This document shows positions 24,505 to 36,414 of a stretch of 64,000 nt of DNA, piece by piece. Both the position numbers and the translations under genes were made by a program. This DNA is from Gonapodya prolifera JEL478. Lineage: Eukaryota; Monoblepharomycota; Monoblepharidomycetes; Monoblepharidales; Gonapodyaceae. Under the pieces are notes generated by a model. That model was not told the DNA's origin. It did no database searches and saw only the letters and a program-made list of their open reading frames with translations. Position 1 is the stretch's first letter. Each line of letters starts with the position of its first letter. The stretch lies in NCBI GenBank assembly GCA_001574975.1, contig KQ965757.1:296960-360959 (forward strand), written 5' to 3'.

Positions 24505-25279
24505 AGGAACCCGCGCAGGGAAGGGATGGAGCGACAGCGGCAGCGCATTGGAGCCGTTCGAGCATTGCAGTGGCGACGCAAAGAGTAGATAAAAGCAGAA
24601 CCGCGTCCGTCGCTTGAGTGTGCCGGATATGGAAGATACGACTCAGACAAAAACGCACCGAGTCACCCCTCCTGCGACGGCTTGCACATCCCATCGCCAC
24701 CGCCACTCCACCCATCGCTCCTGCGCCGTGTCGGCCCACCACTGTCTCCCGCGAGTCGCGCGCTCTCCGCTCCGTGTGCATGCGTGCGCCCGCTTTTCGG
24801 TTTTGCAAGGGGATCGACTCGGCGTGGCGCATCGTCGGATAAACCTCTGCAAGCGTGCGCCCTCGCACCGGTGGGGGGATCAATAATTCAATTCTTTTGT
24901 ACTCTTTCGACTCTCTGTATGCACTGCATTACTTCTCTGTGAGTGCGAAACGTCTGTGTCCGCCGCCCGGAGAAATCTCCGCGATCTCAGGTACGCCGAG
25001 CAGTCAAGCAGAGCAGCACCGGATCCCACTCACGGTTTGGTATACGGGAGGTTGCTAGATAGTCCATTTATGTGCCGTTTGGCTTTATTGGGCACTTGCC
25101 CAGCATCGTTGCAAATCTCTGAATTCAAGAGTCTCTCTCACAAATCCGTGCCCTTTTCTCAATGCTCGCTAATAATGCTGTATGCAAATCGAAACGCATG
25201 TTCTCAAGTTCTCATTAGAATCCAAGTTCGTTCCGAATCATCTCTCTCCCGGTCCAACCACCACGCCCGAGCCCCACCA
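24505..25279. other. Intergenic between receptor genes 1 and 2
   Basis: Upstream of receptor 1 and 3' of receptor 2 on the same strand. Frames here are open because of high GC, but no family resemblance is seen. Presumed promoter of receptor 1. Confidence 0.4.
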
Positions 25280-28200
25280 TCACCTGCCCCCCTGCGCAGC
25301 CCTCCTCCGCTCCTCCATTGCCTTCATCAACGCCGCCTGAACTCCTCCTCCTGCTCCTCCCGCTCCACCGGGACTCGCTGGCGCACCACCCACCATTGCC
25401 GCTGAACTCCCTTGCGACGCACTCGATGCCACCGACGCCAACGTCGTCTGACTCCCAGACACAGGTACAGTTCCTGATACGCGCACAGGAGATGGGGGCG
25501 CCACAGACGACACGTTACCCGCTCCCACACTGGCACCGCTGCCGACTTTCTGGTACACGTATCCCCGTGTCGTCTTCCTGCCCCTTTCTTCATCCCGTTT
25601 CTGCGACTGCACCTGGGTTTGCACCTGGGCCTGCCTCTGGGCCTGCGCTTGCACCTGAGCGACCCCTGCACTCGCCCTTCCAACCAACGGCGCATCCTCC
25701 CCACTCCCCCCACTCGCCGCACTCGACGGCGGGCGACTCGCGAAGCCCAAATCCGCCACGACGACGGGAACGGGCATCGCCAGGACGGGCGGCTCGGCCA
25801 TACGCGTCGTCGACACCATCCCCATAGGCCCGACCGCGTCCGTCGTCAGCGGAATAGAAGGCGACCGCGCGATTGGTCCGCCAAGAACGGGAGAGGACGT
25901 GGACGTGCGTCCCAACGAAGGTGCGCCGGGGGACCCTACACTGCCGGGAGGTGTGGATGCGAGCGGGTACGGCGACTGCCTCGTCATCGTGGAACCGGCT
26001 GTCGGTGTTTTCTTGAGAGGGAGTGTAGGCGTCCCCGCGGGCGAGGGCGGGTTCGTGGAGGGAACCGACGAGGGATCCACCAGAGCGCGCATCTCGGTCA
26101 TGCTGCCGAGGGACCCGGAGGGTTCGGGTCCGCGTTTGGATCGCTTGGATTTGCTTGGCTTTGCCTTGGCAGCCGCGGGAGCAGGTTTGACTTCCCCATT
26201 CGTGGACCCGGCGTCCGAGTCGTCATCTTTTGTTCGTGCCTAGTAGGTAACGCGCGTCAGCATCGGTGTTGCTAAGTCGGTGGGATGAAGATGAAAGCAA
26301 GGGTACTCACGTACACCGACCGGTAGGTCACGAACGCTGCCCCCCCAATCACCAGCACACCCGCAAGGCCTCCGACCGCAATCCCCGCAATAGCACCCGT
26401 GCCTAACCCACCTCCCGAGGTCGCCACCTGAGTCGCAATGGGACTCGCAGGCCCCGCAGGCCGTCCCGTCCCATTGCCCCGTCCCTGCACCACGACACTG
26501 TCCTTCCACACGCACTGCTTCCCCACGGGCGTGTTCGCGCCGTCCGCTGTCGTGTTGAAGGATGTGAGGTCGGTGTAGAGTAGGTCGACGTACCGGGATG
26601 TCACGAGGGTGGACGGGGCAGTGCAGGGGAGGTTGAGTTGGTCGAAGGAGGAGTCGTAGAGGGAGACGGCGGTAAATTTGGAGACGGTGCGCAGGCGGGG
26701 GATGAGAGAGGCGGAGTAGAAGAAGGTGGTGTTGATGAAAGTGTTGGGCTGGGATGGTACGGTAGGAGGTGGGAGAGGCATTGTCAAGGGGGGGCGTCCG
26801 GTGTGGCAATTGTGTAACTAAACGTATCAACTCACATCCGACTCCGTAAATGCCTCATAGCCCCATCCAATATTGGGCAACTGGGCCGCGAACTCGAGCT
26901 TATCCACGCCCGCCACCCAGTTACTCCAACTCTGCAGGTTCTGCCAGAACCCGTCCTGGTTCGCCCACGTGCAGTTGGCGCCGTGACGGTAGGATACGAG
27001 AAGGTAGTCGAATTTGGTGGGGACTGTCGAGAGGAGCGTGCCGTTGGAGGGGCCTAGGATGGGGTCGGGGAGGTCGCACCCGGACAGGGTTGCTGGTGAG
27101 GAGGTGGGTGGGTCGGTGAGCGTTATCGCGACTGCGGCACTAACGATGAGCGTCTGGAAGCTCACCTGACAGCGTGAACGTCGTCGGCAGCCTATAATAA
27201 TCCACCGGGTTGGACACATTGGTCCATGGCGTGGTCTGCGGCGTCCACCCCGTGATGTTTCCCGTTACGACTTGCGCACCTCTTCCCACCGTCACGTTTC
27301 CTGCAGCTGTGCCGTTGGTGCCGTTCGTGCCTGAGGGGTTGGCGATCCAGGCGGTTCCGTTGAATACGGCGGGGATGCCTGTGTTTCACAAAGGTGGGAG
27401 GTGTTGGAACTTTCGGTTCCAGAATTGTAACACACTCGCTCATGGAACTGACCTGATACGTTCGCAGCCGTCCCAGACAGGGGAGGTGGGTCCTGTCGGT
27501 TGAAGAGCGCTCGAAGCGTGTTCACGAACGCGCGGTATCCGTCCTGGGACTCGGTGATACTATTGGTGAACAACGATTATTGCGGGTACGTTGGAAGCTC
27601 TTAGCTTGTTCGGACGACGGTAATAATTGGCCGACATAAACTCACTTCAGCTGCATGTCGAGTCCATCAAACACGGCATCGTCAAAGGGACGCGGGTCTC
27701 CCGGAACGGTGCGGTCGAAGAACATGGAGTATATTTGGTACGCGGACCGGTTCCCGTCGGATTCAGAGAGCAGGGTGACAGTCTTCGGGGCTGCCGGTTG
27801 TGTGTTGCAACTTCGGCGCATTCACAAAGGGGGCATAACACGCTTCACTCACAAAGCGTCAACACAACCCTCCTCCCGACTCTCTGGCACGCTTTAATAT
27901 CCTTTGCGATATCCGAGCACTTGAGGAGCGTGTACCCGTTGGTCTTTGTCTCATACCCGGGGTACGCGAACGCCCCGCCAAATGAGCAGTGGGAGCTGAA
28001 ATCCATCGATGGCGCTCCCTTGGTCGCGAAGTGGTCCAGGAGGTACCCGACGTGGATGGTGGCGTAGGGTGTCAGTTGGCATGTCGAGGCGAGTGTGCCT
28101 TCGACTTTGGATGTGTCCAGCGAGGCCACACGGTTCTGCCCCCAGAAGCCGATGAGCTGGGCGGAAGGGAAGGTAAGATTGCAGGCGAGGGTAAGAAGAG

Positions 28201-28381
28201 GTAGCGTGTTAAGATGGGGCCTGATGGCCCTTGGAAGACAAGGGGATGTTCTTCTAACCTGGTATGGCGACCGGGGGTTTGTGATGTCCGTAGGCAGAAG
28301 GCCCAGCGAGAGCTCTGCTAAGAGAGCTACGCAGAGAACATAGATGGTCCAGGGGCCAAACGACGAACTGTTTCGGGCCAT
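25280..28381 (-). CDS. GH18-like pseudo-chitinase receptor 2
   Basis: Signal peptide exon 28381-28259 (IYVLCVALLAELSLG), then exons 28156-27853 (304 nt, as in receptors 1 and 3) and 27790-27646 (145 nt, as in receptor 3), with later exons to a stop at 25280. GH18 landmarks: IGFWGQN, MDFSSHCSF, AKDIKACQRVG, then RPFDDAVFDGLDMQL. The DGxDxDxE motif reads DGLDMQLN across the intron, so Glu is Asn and the middle Asp is Gln. The C-terminal barrel half has DLPDPILGP, CTWANQDGFWQNLQSW and FAAQLPNIGWGYEAF. Membrane helix GAIAGIAVGGLAGVLVIGGA, then KDDDSD, a Lys-rich patch and a Pro/Ser/Gln-rich tail with PTLPLKK and a close match GMVSTT to receptor 1. It ends near GGVQAALMKAMEERRRA. Probably a chitin-binding surface receptor. 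Not every internal junction was frame-checked. Confidence 0.75.
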
Positions 28382-28849
28382 GAGTGCATGAAGGAGTGCG
28401 AAGCCTTCTGACGTCCTGCGCCACACGGGTGGGGCAACAGCCGCTTAGGTTTTTGTCGTGGCGGAATGACGTTTTTATTTTCACCGACATAGAAACTCGC
28501 CTAATATTGATCTCAAGCTTGTCTCCGTCGATACTCAAAGTGGTTCAGATCGGGACAAATCGGTTTTGTTTGGGAAAGTCGAAGGTCAAGCATTGGGGCA
28601 CCTCGGACCTACTTCATGCCATTTTTGGATACCAAGACTTTAATAAATCAAAGACACTTCAGTACGGTCCTAGTGCGTGGCCTGCCACCAAATCGAGGTT
28701 CATGCAATCGAGGTGATCAAAAGTTCCACCGATTATATGCAGCTCTTTTCAGTTTCTTTCGAGCCTTGGAGAAGAAGGTAAGTGTGTGGAGAATGACAAG
28801 TAAATGACCCACTCATCTCATCCCCACCCAAGACCCGCCATCTCCACAT
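28382..28849. other. Intergenic
   Basis: Upstream of receptor 2; no gene seen. Presumed promoter region. Confidence 0.4.
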
Positions 28850-29500
28850 TCAAGTCAAGCATATCGACGCAATTGTCCACACGCCAGCAGACTGCGCGAG
28901 CAGGCCCACAATCCAGGGCACGAACGCCCCGACTCCCGCCACGACGAGGGCAAAGGAAGCGGACATGCGGTGGTCCGCCTTCTGTCTTGTGATCTCGCCC
29001 GCCACGACGGCGATAGCCGTGGGGATAGCGGGCCCTGGCCCAGGTCAGCCAGGAGGAGCCCGAGCCCGTTCCGAGGGACCTGCTTCAGAGTCCTCCACAT
29101 TGATCTTGCGGCCCCAAGGCGTCAGATACGCCCCAACGACAAACAGCCCATTATACGTCCCTATTCCAATCCACACGATGTAAGCTGCCCTCCAAGTATG
29201 CAAGTACGACACGTCAGGGGGGCAGGAATGCCCCCGGTGTTCCAGCCTCGCCTTGTCCCACATTACACCCCTTCCGCGATCAAAATGCGCGTTACTTCGG
29301 GAGGGCCGATGAGTCCCCCGACTCCAAAAAAGGCGTGGGTGTAGTTGAGCACGACGGTCGAGAGCGGGGCCGGGAAGAGGACGGAGACGGTGTTGATCCC
29401 GTTGTCATGAAGCACAGGGAGAAAGCCAAGGAGAATGAACGTGGGGAGGGCGACGCCAGATGGGATGGGAGAGGCGAGGAGGCAGTAGGCTGGTGGATGA
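28850..29500 (-). pseudogene. MFS transporter, C-terminal fragment
   Basis: The minus frames give helices LPTFILLGFLPVLHDNGINT and NYTHAFFGVGGLIGPP (29290-29480), AYIVWIGIGTYNGLFVVGAY (about 29100-29200) and MSASFALVVAGVGAFVPWI with GLLAQSAGVWTIASICLT to a TGA at 28850. The GGxxGPP pattern and helix spacing suit the C-terminal half of a major facilitator transporter. The N-terminal half is absent, since the DNA to the right encodes a different protein on the other strand. Substrate unknown. Best read as a truncated gene. Confidence 0.5.
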
Positions 29501-29556
29501 GATGTGCACCGTCAGGGTGACGTTTTAGGGGTTTATTAGTTCCGTACAGTGGCAGC

Positions 29557-30053
29557 ATGGCCGTCATTTCCATGATCGCAGAGACAGGATGGGGCCTCGA
29601 GTACAGTGTCGCCGCCGGTGAGCTTCCCCTTTCGCATTCACCTGAATCCAAGCCCACCTGACTTGCTCCACGCTGCGCAGGATACGTCACCTTCATCGAA
29701 CAACCCATCGACCTCGCCTTCCTCCTCTACGCGCTCCGGCACCCACTCACCCTCCCCGTCACGCAATTCGCCACGCCCTACTTCGTCGTCATCAAACTTC
29801 TCGGCGGGTATATGCTTTCCTCGATCCTCTAACGCCATGGACAGCCATGCCAGTCGTAGCCCGCGTGCTCTACTTGGCAGTCCTGGTGGGGACGGCGGCC
29901 GCCAAGGTGCATACGACGGCCGTGATGGCGCAGATGTGTCAGAGGATCGAGGAGAAGGGGATCGCTGGGATGATCATGGTCGCGATTTCCTTCGCGACGG
30001 CGGTCGTTGTCTTATTGTTGAGAGAGAAGAGAAGCGGCTTTGGGTCTTCCTGA
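29557..30053 (+). CDS. Small membrane-protein fragment, unknown family
   Basis: The ATG at 29557 (MAVISMIAETGWGLEYSVAA) splices at a GT-AG intron to YVTFIEQPIDLAFLLYALRH and FATPYFVVIKLLGG. A later frame has VARVLYLAVLVGTAAAKVHT and MAQMCQRIEE. The pieces are hydrophobic and look like a polytopic membrane protein, but I do not recognise it. From about 29950 the frame runs antisense through O-methyltransferase sequence, so the native C-terminus appears to have been cut by a rearrangement. Confidence 0.35.
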
Positions 30054-30715
30054 GATCGCAAATATCGCGTCATTTCTTCGCTGATATTCGGGTCACCACA
30101 CGACAGCGACAACGACAACGCACCTCCCGCGCCCGATTCCTTCCAAGCCGCGACCATTTCCGACGCAATTACCGTCGCCGAGTACCCGATGTACGTTCCA
30201 AGCTCGAGCAGTGTCCTAGGCTTGTGTTCGCGAATCGCTTGCCGCACGATGACGGCTTTGGCGTCGCCAAGGGACATGTGCCAGTGATTGTCGCAGCCGA
30301 CAAAGTACATGATTGGATGAAAAACTGTTGATGAATACCCTTCGGCCTTCGGCTGTGCTTGATGCCGAGTTCAAACTCACGCTTCTCCATCACGTCGACC
30401 ACGCTCTGCGCATCGCCCGGCGTCGCCTGGAGTTTGACTTGCTCGAGGATGACTTCGTGGACGGGTCGCTTCGGAGCGCCCTTATGAGATGAAGATGTTG
30501 GGTCCGCAGCAGGAGTGGAGTGAATAATTCAATGCGACGTAAAAATTAGATGTATGCTTACAACGCCTGCGTACAGCAATGTTCCGCCTTGAGCAAGTTG
30601 GGCGAGATACATGAGCTGGCTTGCACGAACCTCTTCAAATTTCCGCCCGTGGACAACTGCAACGTCCTCGATCGTCGAAAATCCGTCATTCGTCGTGCAG
30701 ATGCGAATAATTTCT
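29939..30715 (-). pseudogene. Catechol-O-methyltransferase-like gene, truncated
   Basis: Close paralogue of the intact gene at 42833-43813. It has KRPVHEVILEQVKLQATPGD, DNHWHMSLGDAKAVIVRQ and SAM motif I LLELGTYIGYSATVI, then DPKP and TTTAVAKEIAT. It then stops at 29939, so the second half (metal/substrate-binding and VPGAPDF region) is missing. An additional upstream exon-like segment (FSTIEDVAVVHGRKFEEVRA, 30560-30715) joins through a GTAAGC donor but has no counterpart in the intact copy; its origin is unclear. The 5' side abuts receptor A on the opposite strand. Probably non-functional. Confidence 0.6.
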
Positions 30716-30845
30716 GAAAAGGGTGATTACAACATCTCCCTGCGGTCTGTTTGCTGTCCGAAATGCTCCACCAACCCTGAGAACTGTTTCGGCCCCGCAG
30801 TCAAAAAGTCTCGGATTTTCTCGCACGCCCAGCTCAACGCAATCG

Positions 30846-33441
30846 ATGAAGAGAGCGCGAGCGGGCATCCAGTCCGTTGGTTGGACGGCCATCGTGCTGG
30901 CTGCCTTGTTCCTTTCCACTTTTCCAGGACTTGGCATTGCACAGTACACGGCCACACAGAATCTGGACTATGCAGCGGGGAATCAGATTGGATTCGGCTA
31001 CGTCATACTGAGTATCGATGATTGCGAAAACAGTGAGTGCTTCGTCTCTTCTCGCAATTGCAAACCCTACCTGAATTTTATGCAACTTTTCCGATTTCTG
31101 GTACATAGTATGCACCCTGCTCGGTTCCACCTGCGTTGGCTTCACAGTGGGAACAGACGGAATCTGCTACTGGAAGAACACCCTTGCCAATCAAGTCACC
31201 ACGTCCGGTGTCACCTCGTACTTCAAATCCGGAACCCCACCCGCACCGCCTTTACCAAACTACACGTACACAATGCAGACATCCGTCAATTATCAGGGAA
31301 ATGACATACTCGGTGAGTCCTTCGTCGTGACTGTGTCGTATTTGCCTGGTCGTTTGGGACAGCTCATGTTCACTTGCCTTAATTCCTTGGTCTCAGTGCT
31401 ATCCCCAGCAACGCAAGATCAATGCAGTGCCGTTTGCAGCTACCTTTCAAATTGTGCAGTCAACGCCATGTTCGATGGTGGCTGTAATCTCAAGGTATGT
31501 GAACGTCTTCTGAGTGAACGAATGGCGCAGAGCCCCGTAACTCCCTTTGCAACAACAGTCGGCAGCACAAAACGCCGTAGCGGACGCGACGTGGACTGCG
31601 TACGTTAGGGGACCCGCTGCGGCAGCTCCGCCACCTTCACCTCCACCGCCTTCCCCACCTCCCCCAGTGCCACCCCAACCTCCTCCAGTCCAGCAACCTC
31701 TCCCACCATCTCCACCACCACCTTCTTCCCTTTCCTCCCCTTCCTCACCTTCTTCACCGTCCACCACTCTCACACCTTCCACATCACAATCACCTTCCAC
31801 ACCTCCTTCACCACCCACTCCACTCACTGGCACCGCACCGACACAGCCATCATCCACCCCAATTCCAGTCGCATCGCAGCCGCAGCCCGCGGCAGCGGGA
31901 ACCGCCCCCAATTCTCCTCCTCCTCCTCCCAACATCTTAAGCACCGTCTCGATCGTTTACTTTACCGTGAACGGCACGTCGGTGACGTCAGCGGTGGTCG
32001 TGTCGTCAAGACCTGTGTCCAGCGGACCTCTTGCCACAACACCTGCGGCGGCGGCTAATGCTGGTGCAACGGCGCCGGCGCCGCCGACAGGATATGACGG
32101 TATCGGAACTTCTAGTGCAAATGTCGGCTTAATCGCGGGCGGTACGTTTGTTTCGTATTGCCATTCCGGTGTGGGCAAGTATTGAGATGACACTCGTTCC
32201 CTTTCCATCGACAGTCGTGGGAGGCGTAGGCGGCCTTATCCTCATCGCCGTCATTGCCGTTGGCGTCATTCTGTACAACCAACGGCGGGCGCCGCCACCG
32301 GAACGCATCGGCTCGTCGCTTGAAAGTCACAATGGCGGATCAAGTCGGTTCGTGGGATCCTCACAGGTATCCCCCTTGATGAATGCACCAGACATGGAGC
32401 GTGCGACTGGATCGGGAGGTTCTTCGACACCCGGGAGCGGAAGCAGTGGAGTGATGGCGTCAGGCAGTGGGGGGGCAGCAGTTGGGTCCGGTCTAACCGT
32501 TGCGAGTCGAGGAATTGGTGACAAAGTGAGTGCACGGGCAGTGAGTAGTATTTTTGACCGCATTGTGATCAAATTACGATCATGTCGGGTACGCAATGAA
32601 GCCGCACGTGAGTGTCGCGAGCTCATGCTACCTGTCACTCCTAGGGCTTACTCCAACCCGCGCATATTCAGTGGTTCTTCATCCTCGTCGCCGGACTTGG
32701 CGGCACCTCCCTCGACTCGAACGACGTCAACTTTGACGGGCCGGCCGTCATCGCAATACAGCCGTATCATGCCTCTTCGGACGATGAGCGTGAGTTGAAT
32801 GAATCGTGAGTTCTTTTATGTCGACGCGGCTCACCCACTTCCCTGCTCCTTCCCCTTAAGTGCGCATCCACACTGGCCAATTCGTTCAAATCACCAGAGT
32901 GTTCCGTGACGGATGGAGTGCGGGAAAGGTGACTAATCTTTCGTGATTCGGCAGATGTTATTTCTTAATTACTGTGCCTGACGACAAAACTGAACTTTCA
33001 AGAACCTCGATACGGCAAAACGCGGCATCTTCCCGCTGGACGTATTGAGACTCACCGACCTTGTGACGTCGGAAGTCTCCGCGATGGGCGTGCTCCCACA
33101 GCTCTCCAGTCTCCGAACAGCATCTCGATTAGCGCAAGCGCCGGCGCCGGAGCCGCAAACGTCAACGGGGCTCTTGTATGGGCCTCGGGGGATGCGGAGT
33201 GACAGTGTGGCTGTGAACGTACGTAAACCCAGATGTTTTTGTGACCAGTGAAGATTGGCAAACGACCGCCTCTGTTCGCATTTCTTAGCCTCCATCAGAC
33301 GTGTGCGACCCGTTGTTTGTCACGACAGGCAGCCTTCCGACATTGCCGACATCGTCAACGTTGGGTGTCGGTGGCTCCTCGGTCCTGGATATGCAGAGAG
33401 TGGAGGAGGCGAGGACACCTGGGGGTGAAGAGAATGTCTGA
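30846..33441 (+). CDS. PAN-like / SH3 single-pass receptor A
   Basis: Ten exons close in frame: 30846-31032, 31109-31312, 31397-31494, 31559-32141, 32215-32525, a 6-base exon 32602-32607, 32672-32789, 32861-32928, 33003-33218 and 33289-33441; about 647 residues. Signal peptide (AIVLAALFLSTFPGLGIAQ), a Cys-rich PAN/apple-like ectodomain (CTLLGSTCVGFTVGTDGICY; QCSAVCSYLSNCAV), a Pro/Ser stalk, and a membrane helix (VGGLILIAVIAVGVILY). The cytoplasmic part has a Gly/Ser linker and a split SH3 domain: VIAIQPYHASSDDE, GQFVQITRVFRDGWSAG, RGIFPLDVL. PAN-like folds bind proteins or sugars and SH3 domains bind proline-rich peptides, so this looks like a surface sensor that recruits Pro-rich partners. 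Paralogues follow at 34155 and 39930. The ligand is unknown. Confidence 0.8.
31620..31850 (+). repeat. CCA/TCC-rich low-complexity tract (Pro/Ser stalk)
   Basis: Pyrimidine-rich coding repeat in exon 4 of receptor A, specifying runs of PPSPPPPSPP type followed by Ser/Pro/Thr. The antisense frame gives a meaningless Gly/Glu-rich ORF. Confidence 0.8.
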
Positions 33442-34154
33442 ACAATTGCATTAGAGTTTTCGTTCTTCTTCACGTCTATGTCGTAACCAAAAACCCATGA
33501 ACAATTTAAATATGCTTTATGCTTTTCGAGGGGAAGATGTAATTTGAATAATTAGGAACATGGTAGACTGCGCCTATGGGACACTTTGACACAATCGTGA
33601 ACGTCAGTCCACTAACCCGTGAGCTGACCGAGTTCGCATTGCGAGACCCAAGCAGCCTACGTAACTTGATTCTGTCGTTAAAAGAGATAACCGAAGACAC
33701 AAGATTCGAGAGAATGAAGATCGGAGATCCCTGTGTGATTTTAATATCGACAATACAATCCGACGAAAGGGAATTCCGCACCCAAATACACAGCACTTGC
33801 GATGATTCGAAACAAAGAGCTGTACTTTCAAGAACGTTCTCTTGCTCTCCGTGACACGAAGTGATCCTTTCAAGGAATAGTGGGTTTCAAACTCTGAAGT
33901 TCTCTGAGCATTACGGTAGGCTTTTTGCATGCATCGGAGTCGAACGGGGAAAAGCGATTGAAAGTTTGAGTTTCGTAACGTGAGGATGAGGATATATGGC
34001 CCTTTTCGGTATTATTATATAGTTTTCGAAGGTGATGGGTATATTATTTGTCCCCTTAAGGCTGCACTGCGGTCTGTTGAGTCCGCCGCCCTGAGAGCTG
34101 TTTTCTCTCCGCACATTCAACACTCAAGGGTTGCCCGCGACTCCCACACGCGCG
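33442..34154. other. Intergenic
   Basis: AT-rich; no gene supported. It occupies the place where the 5' half of receptor B (signal peptide and PAN-like exons) would be expected, and none of that is detectable. Confidence 0.4.
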
Positions 34155-36050
34155 AAACTTTTGATGCGCAGTGTGCGAGGCGGCGCCTGCTCTGCCGGCG
34201 GGGCATCAGTTGCGTACGGCGGGGCGTGTACCGCCAGCACACAGTGCACGGGATCGCTGAGTTGTGTTTCTCGTGAGTGGTAAGCCACTTCTACTCGCCA
34301 CCTCTCCCACCCCGCAAACAACGCTTATCCCTCCTCCCCCAACATTCAATACTACCGCCACAAAGCTGCCCATCCATCCAACAACTATGCACCGGATCCG
34401 CAACAACATGCTGCACCATCACATCCGGCGGCGCATCGCAACCAGTTCCGCAACCAACGGCATCAGGTCCTGTCCCGCCTCCTCCTCCAAGCACAATCCA
34501 GATCGTATACGTGACCGTGAACGGCACGTCGGCTACATCAGCATCAGTGGTCATGGTAACAGCTTCAGGACCTGGGACGACGAGCCGCGGCGGTGCAGCG
34601 ATTGCGACAACAACTGGTGGTGCAGGTGCTGAGATGTTGAGTACAGGGACGAACATTGTCGGATCGTCGACAAACGTCGGTTTGATCGCTGGCAATACGT
34701 TTTCGTTTCCTTCGACGCCGTGTCGCACGGCAAGTACGGGTCACCAAGTATTTACATACCATTCACGCTCCCGTTCCCGCCCCCACACACGACGCACTCA
34801 CAGTCGAAGGCGGCATCGGCGGCCGCCTCCTCATCGTCATCCTCGTCGTTCTGTACACTCAGTGGAGTGCCTTTTCGCGTTCGCCCACATCACCCTCCCC
34901 CCTCTCGACCTTCGTCCTTTGCTTAACAGTTACAAGTCCGACTCTGCGCAAAGCCATGCATCAACCTCGATATCCTCGCTGAGATCGCCCCTGCTGGAAC
35001 AAGAGAAGAAACGGTCCACGGGGTTGCGAGCGTCGTCTCTGCCGGCGCCTGGAAGCGGTGGAGTGATGTCGCCTCGCAGTGCGAATGCAACATTTGGATC
35101 GGGTGCAGTGCTTGGGAGTCGCGCGCTCGTCGCGGGACACATGAGTCAAGTAAGTTTGCCTTGGTGGGGAAAATTTTCAACCACGTTGTGATCTAATGAC
35201 AACGATGATAGGCACAAAATCAGGCGCACGTGAGTCTTTCGCGAGAGCATGTTCTCTGACGCTCCTCACTACGACCTATGTATTAACGACGCATTTTCAG
35301 TGGATTTTTGTTCGTTTCGCCGGACTGACCGGTAACTCCCTCGACTCCAATGACGTCCACTTTGCTGGGCCGTCCATCATCGCTATACATCCTTACAACC
35401 CTTCTTCAGAGTATGAGAGTGCGTATCGGGATTCATACAAATTATTTGCATTACATCCCCTAACTTCTTCTCGGGCCCCAGTACCCATCCTCCCAAGCGA
35501 ATTCGTACAAATCACGACAGTGTTCCCTGATGGATGGGGCGCTGGAATGGTGAGAAACTGTCGCGGATCTGGCGTCGGGCACTTTTCGTCGCCCGTGGCC
35601 ATGATCACAATGAATGCGTTTACCTAGAACCTCGATACCGGAGCACACGGCATCTTCCCGTTCGACGTTCTGCGACTCGCTGATCTCATTCCCACAAATA
35701 CGTCAGCCAACTCCTCGGGGCTCATGCCTCCACCCGTCTCAAGTCTCCGCACGGCGTCGCGATATTACGCGCCGGCGCCGGCGAGACTATCCGCGAAAAC
35801 GTCAGCGGTGCTCTCGCATGGTCTCGCGGGCAGCTGAGTGACAGTACGATGGTGAAGGTTCGTAAGAGTTGTTCTTTAGAGTGACCTCAGGTGCGCGATT
35901 GGCAAATAACGCCTCTGACCATAATAGCCACCGTTAGACGCGCGCGGGCCGATGTCCCTCAAGACTACTGGCAGTCTGTCCGCGCCGGCGACATCTTCAA
36001 CGTTCGGTGTTGATGGATCTTCCGCTCTGGAAGTGCGGAAAGTCAAATGA
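34155..36050 (+). pseudogene. PAN-like / SH3 receptor B, 5'-truncated
   Basis: Starts abruptly within a Cys-rich exon (SVAYGGACTASTQCTGSLSC) also present in receptor C. It continues with a stalk (IQIVYVTVNGTSATSASVV), a membrane helix (GRLLIVILVVLYTQW), a Gly/Ser linker, the 6-base exon (35224-35229) and an SH3 region: IIAIHPYNPSSEYE, QFVQITTVFPDGWGAG, GIFPFDVLRL. The signal peptide and PAN-like exons are missing. At the end a TGA at 36048 replaces a conserved Glu codon, while the homologous frame runs on to the usual stop at about 36083. The loss of the 5' end makes it a probable pseudogene unless an unseen upstream exon supplies a leader. Confidence 0.6.
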
Positions 36051-36414
36051 GCGAGGAAACTTGTCGGTGAGGAGAATGTCTGAACAATTTCATTCGATAT
36101 TTCATTCGTGATCCACGTCGCATCCAAACACCACACTGTGCTTTGAGAGTTGAAACATATGATATTTGTACTTGTTGACGGGAGTGCCATGTAACTAGAA
36201 TAACGAATATGGTATACACCTGCGTGCATGAACAAAAATTTACGGAGACGTTTCCGAGTCTGCAAACGTGGACAAAATGGTTTCAACTTCGACAAAATTG
36301 ACTTTTGACAACAACTGCAACTACTTATTCGTAATAATAACAAATAACACGATAGGAAAGGGTATTAGAAATCGTCACCGCACTGCAGCGACGAACTACA
36401 TCTCAAACTTCGCA

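Noticed and set aside
25619-26275. 218-codon Arg-rich plus ORF
   Set aside because: Antisense of receptor 2 tail; Arg/Gly-rich shadow without domains.
31447-31944. 165-codon Gly/Glu-rich minus ORF
   Set aside because: Complement of the Pro/Ser stalk of receptor A; composition alone explains it.
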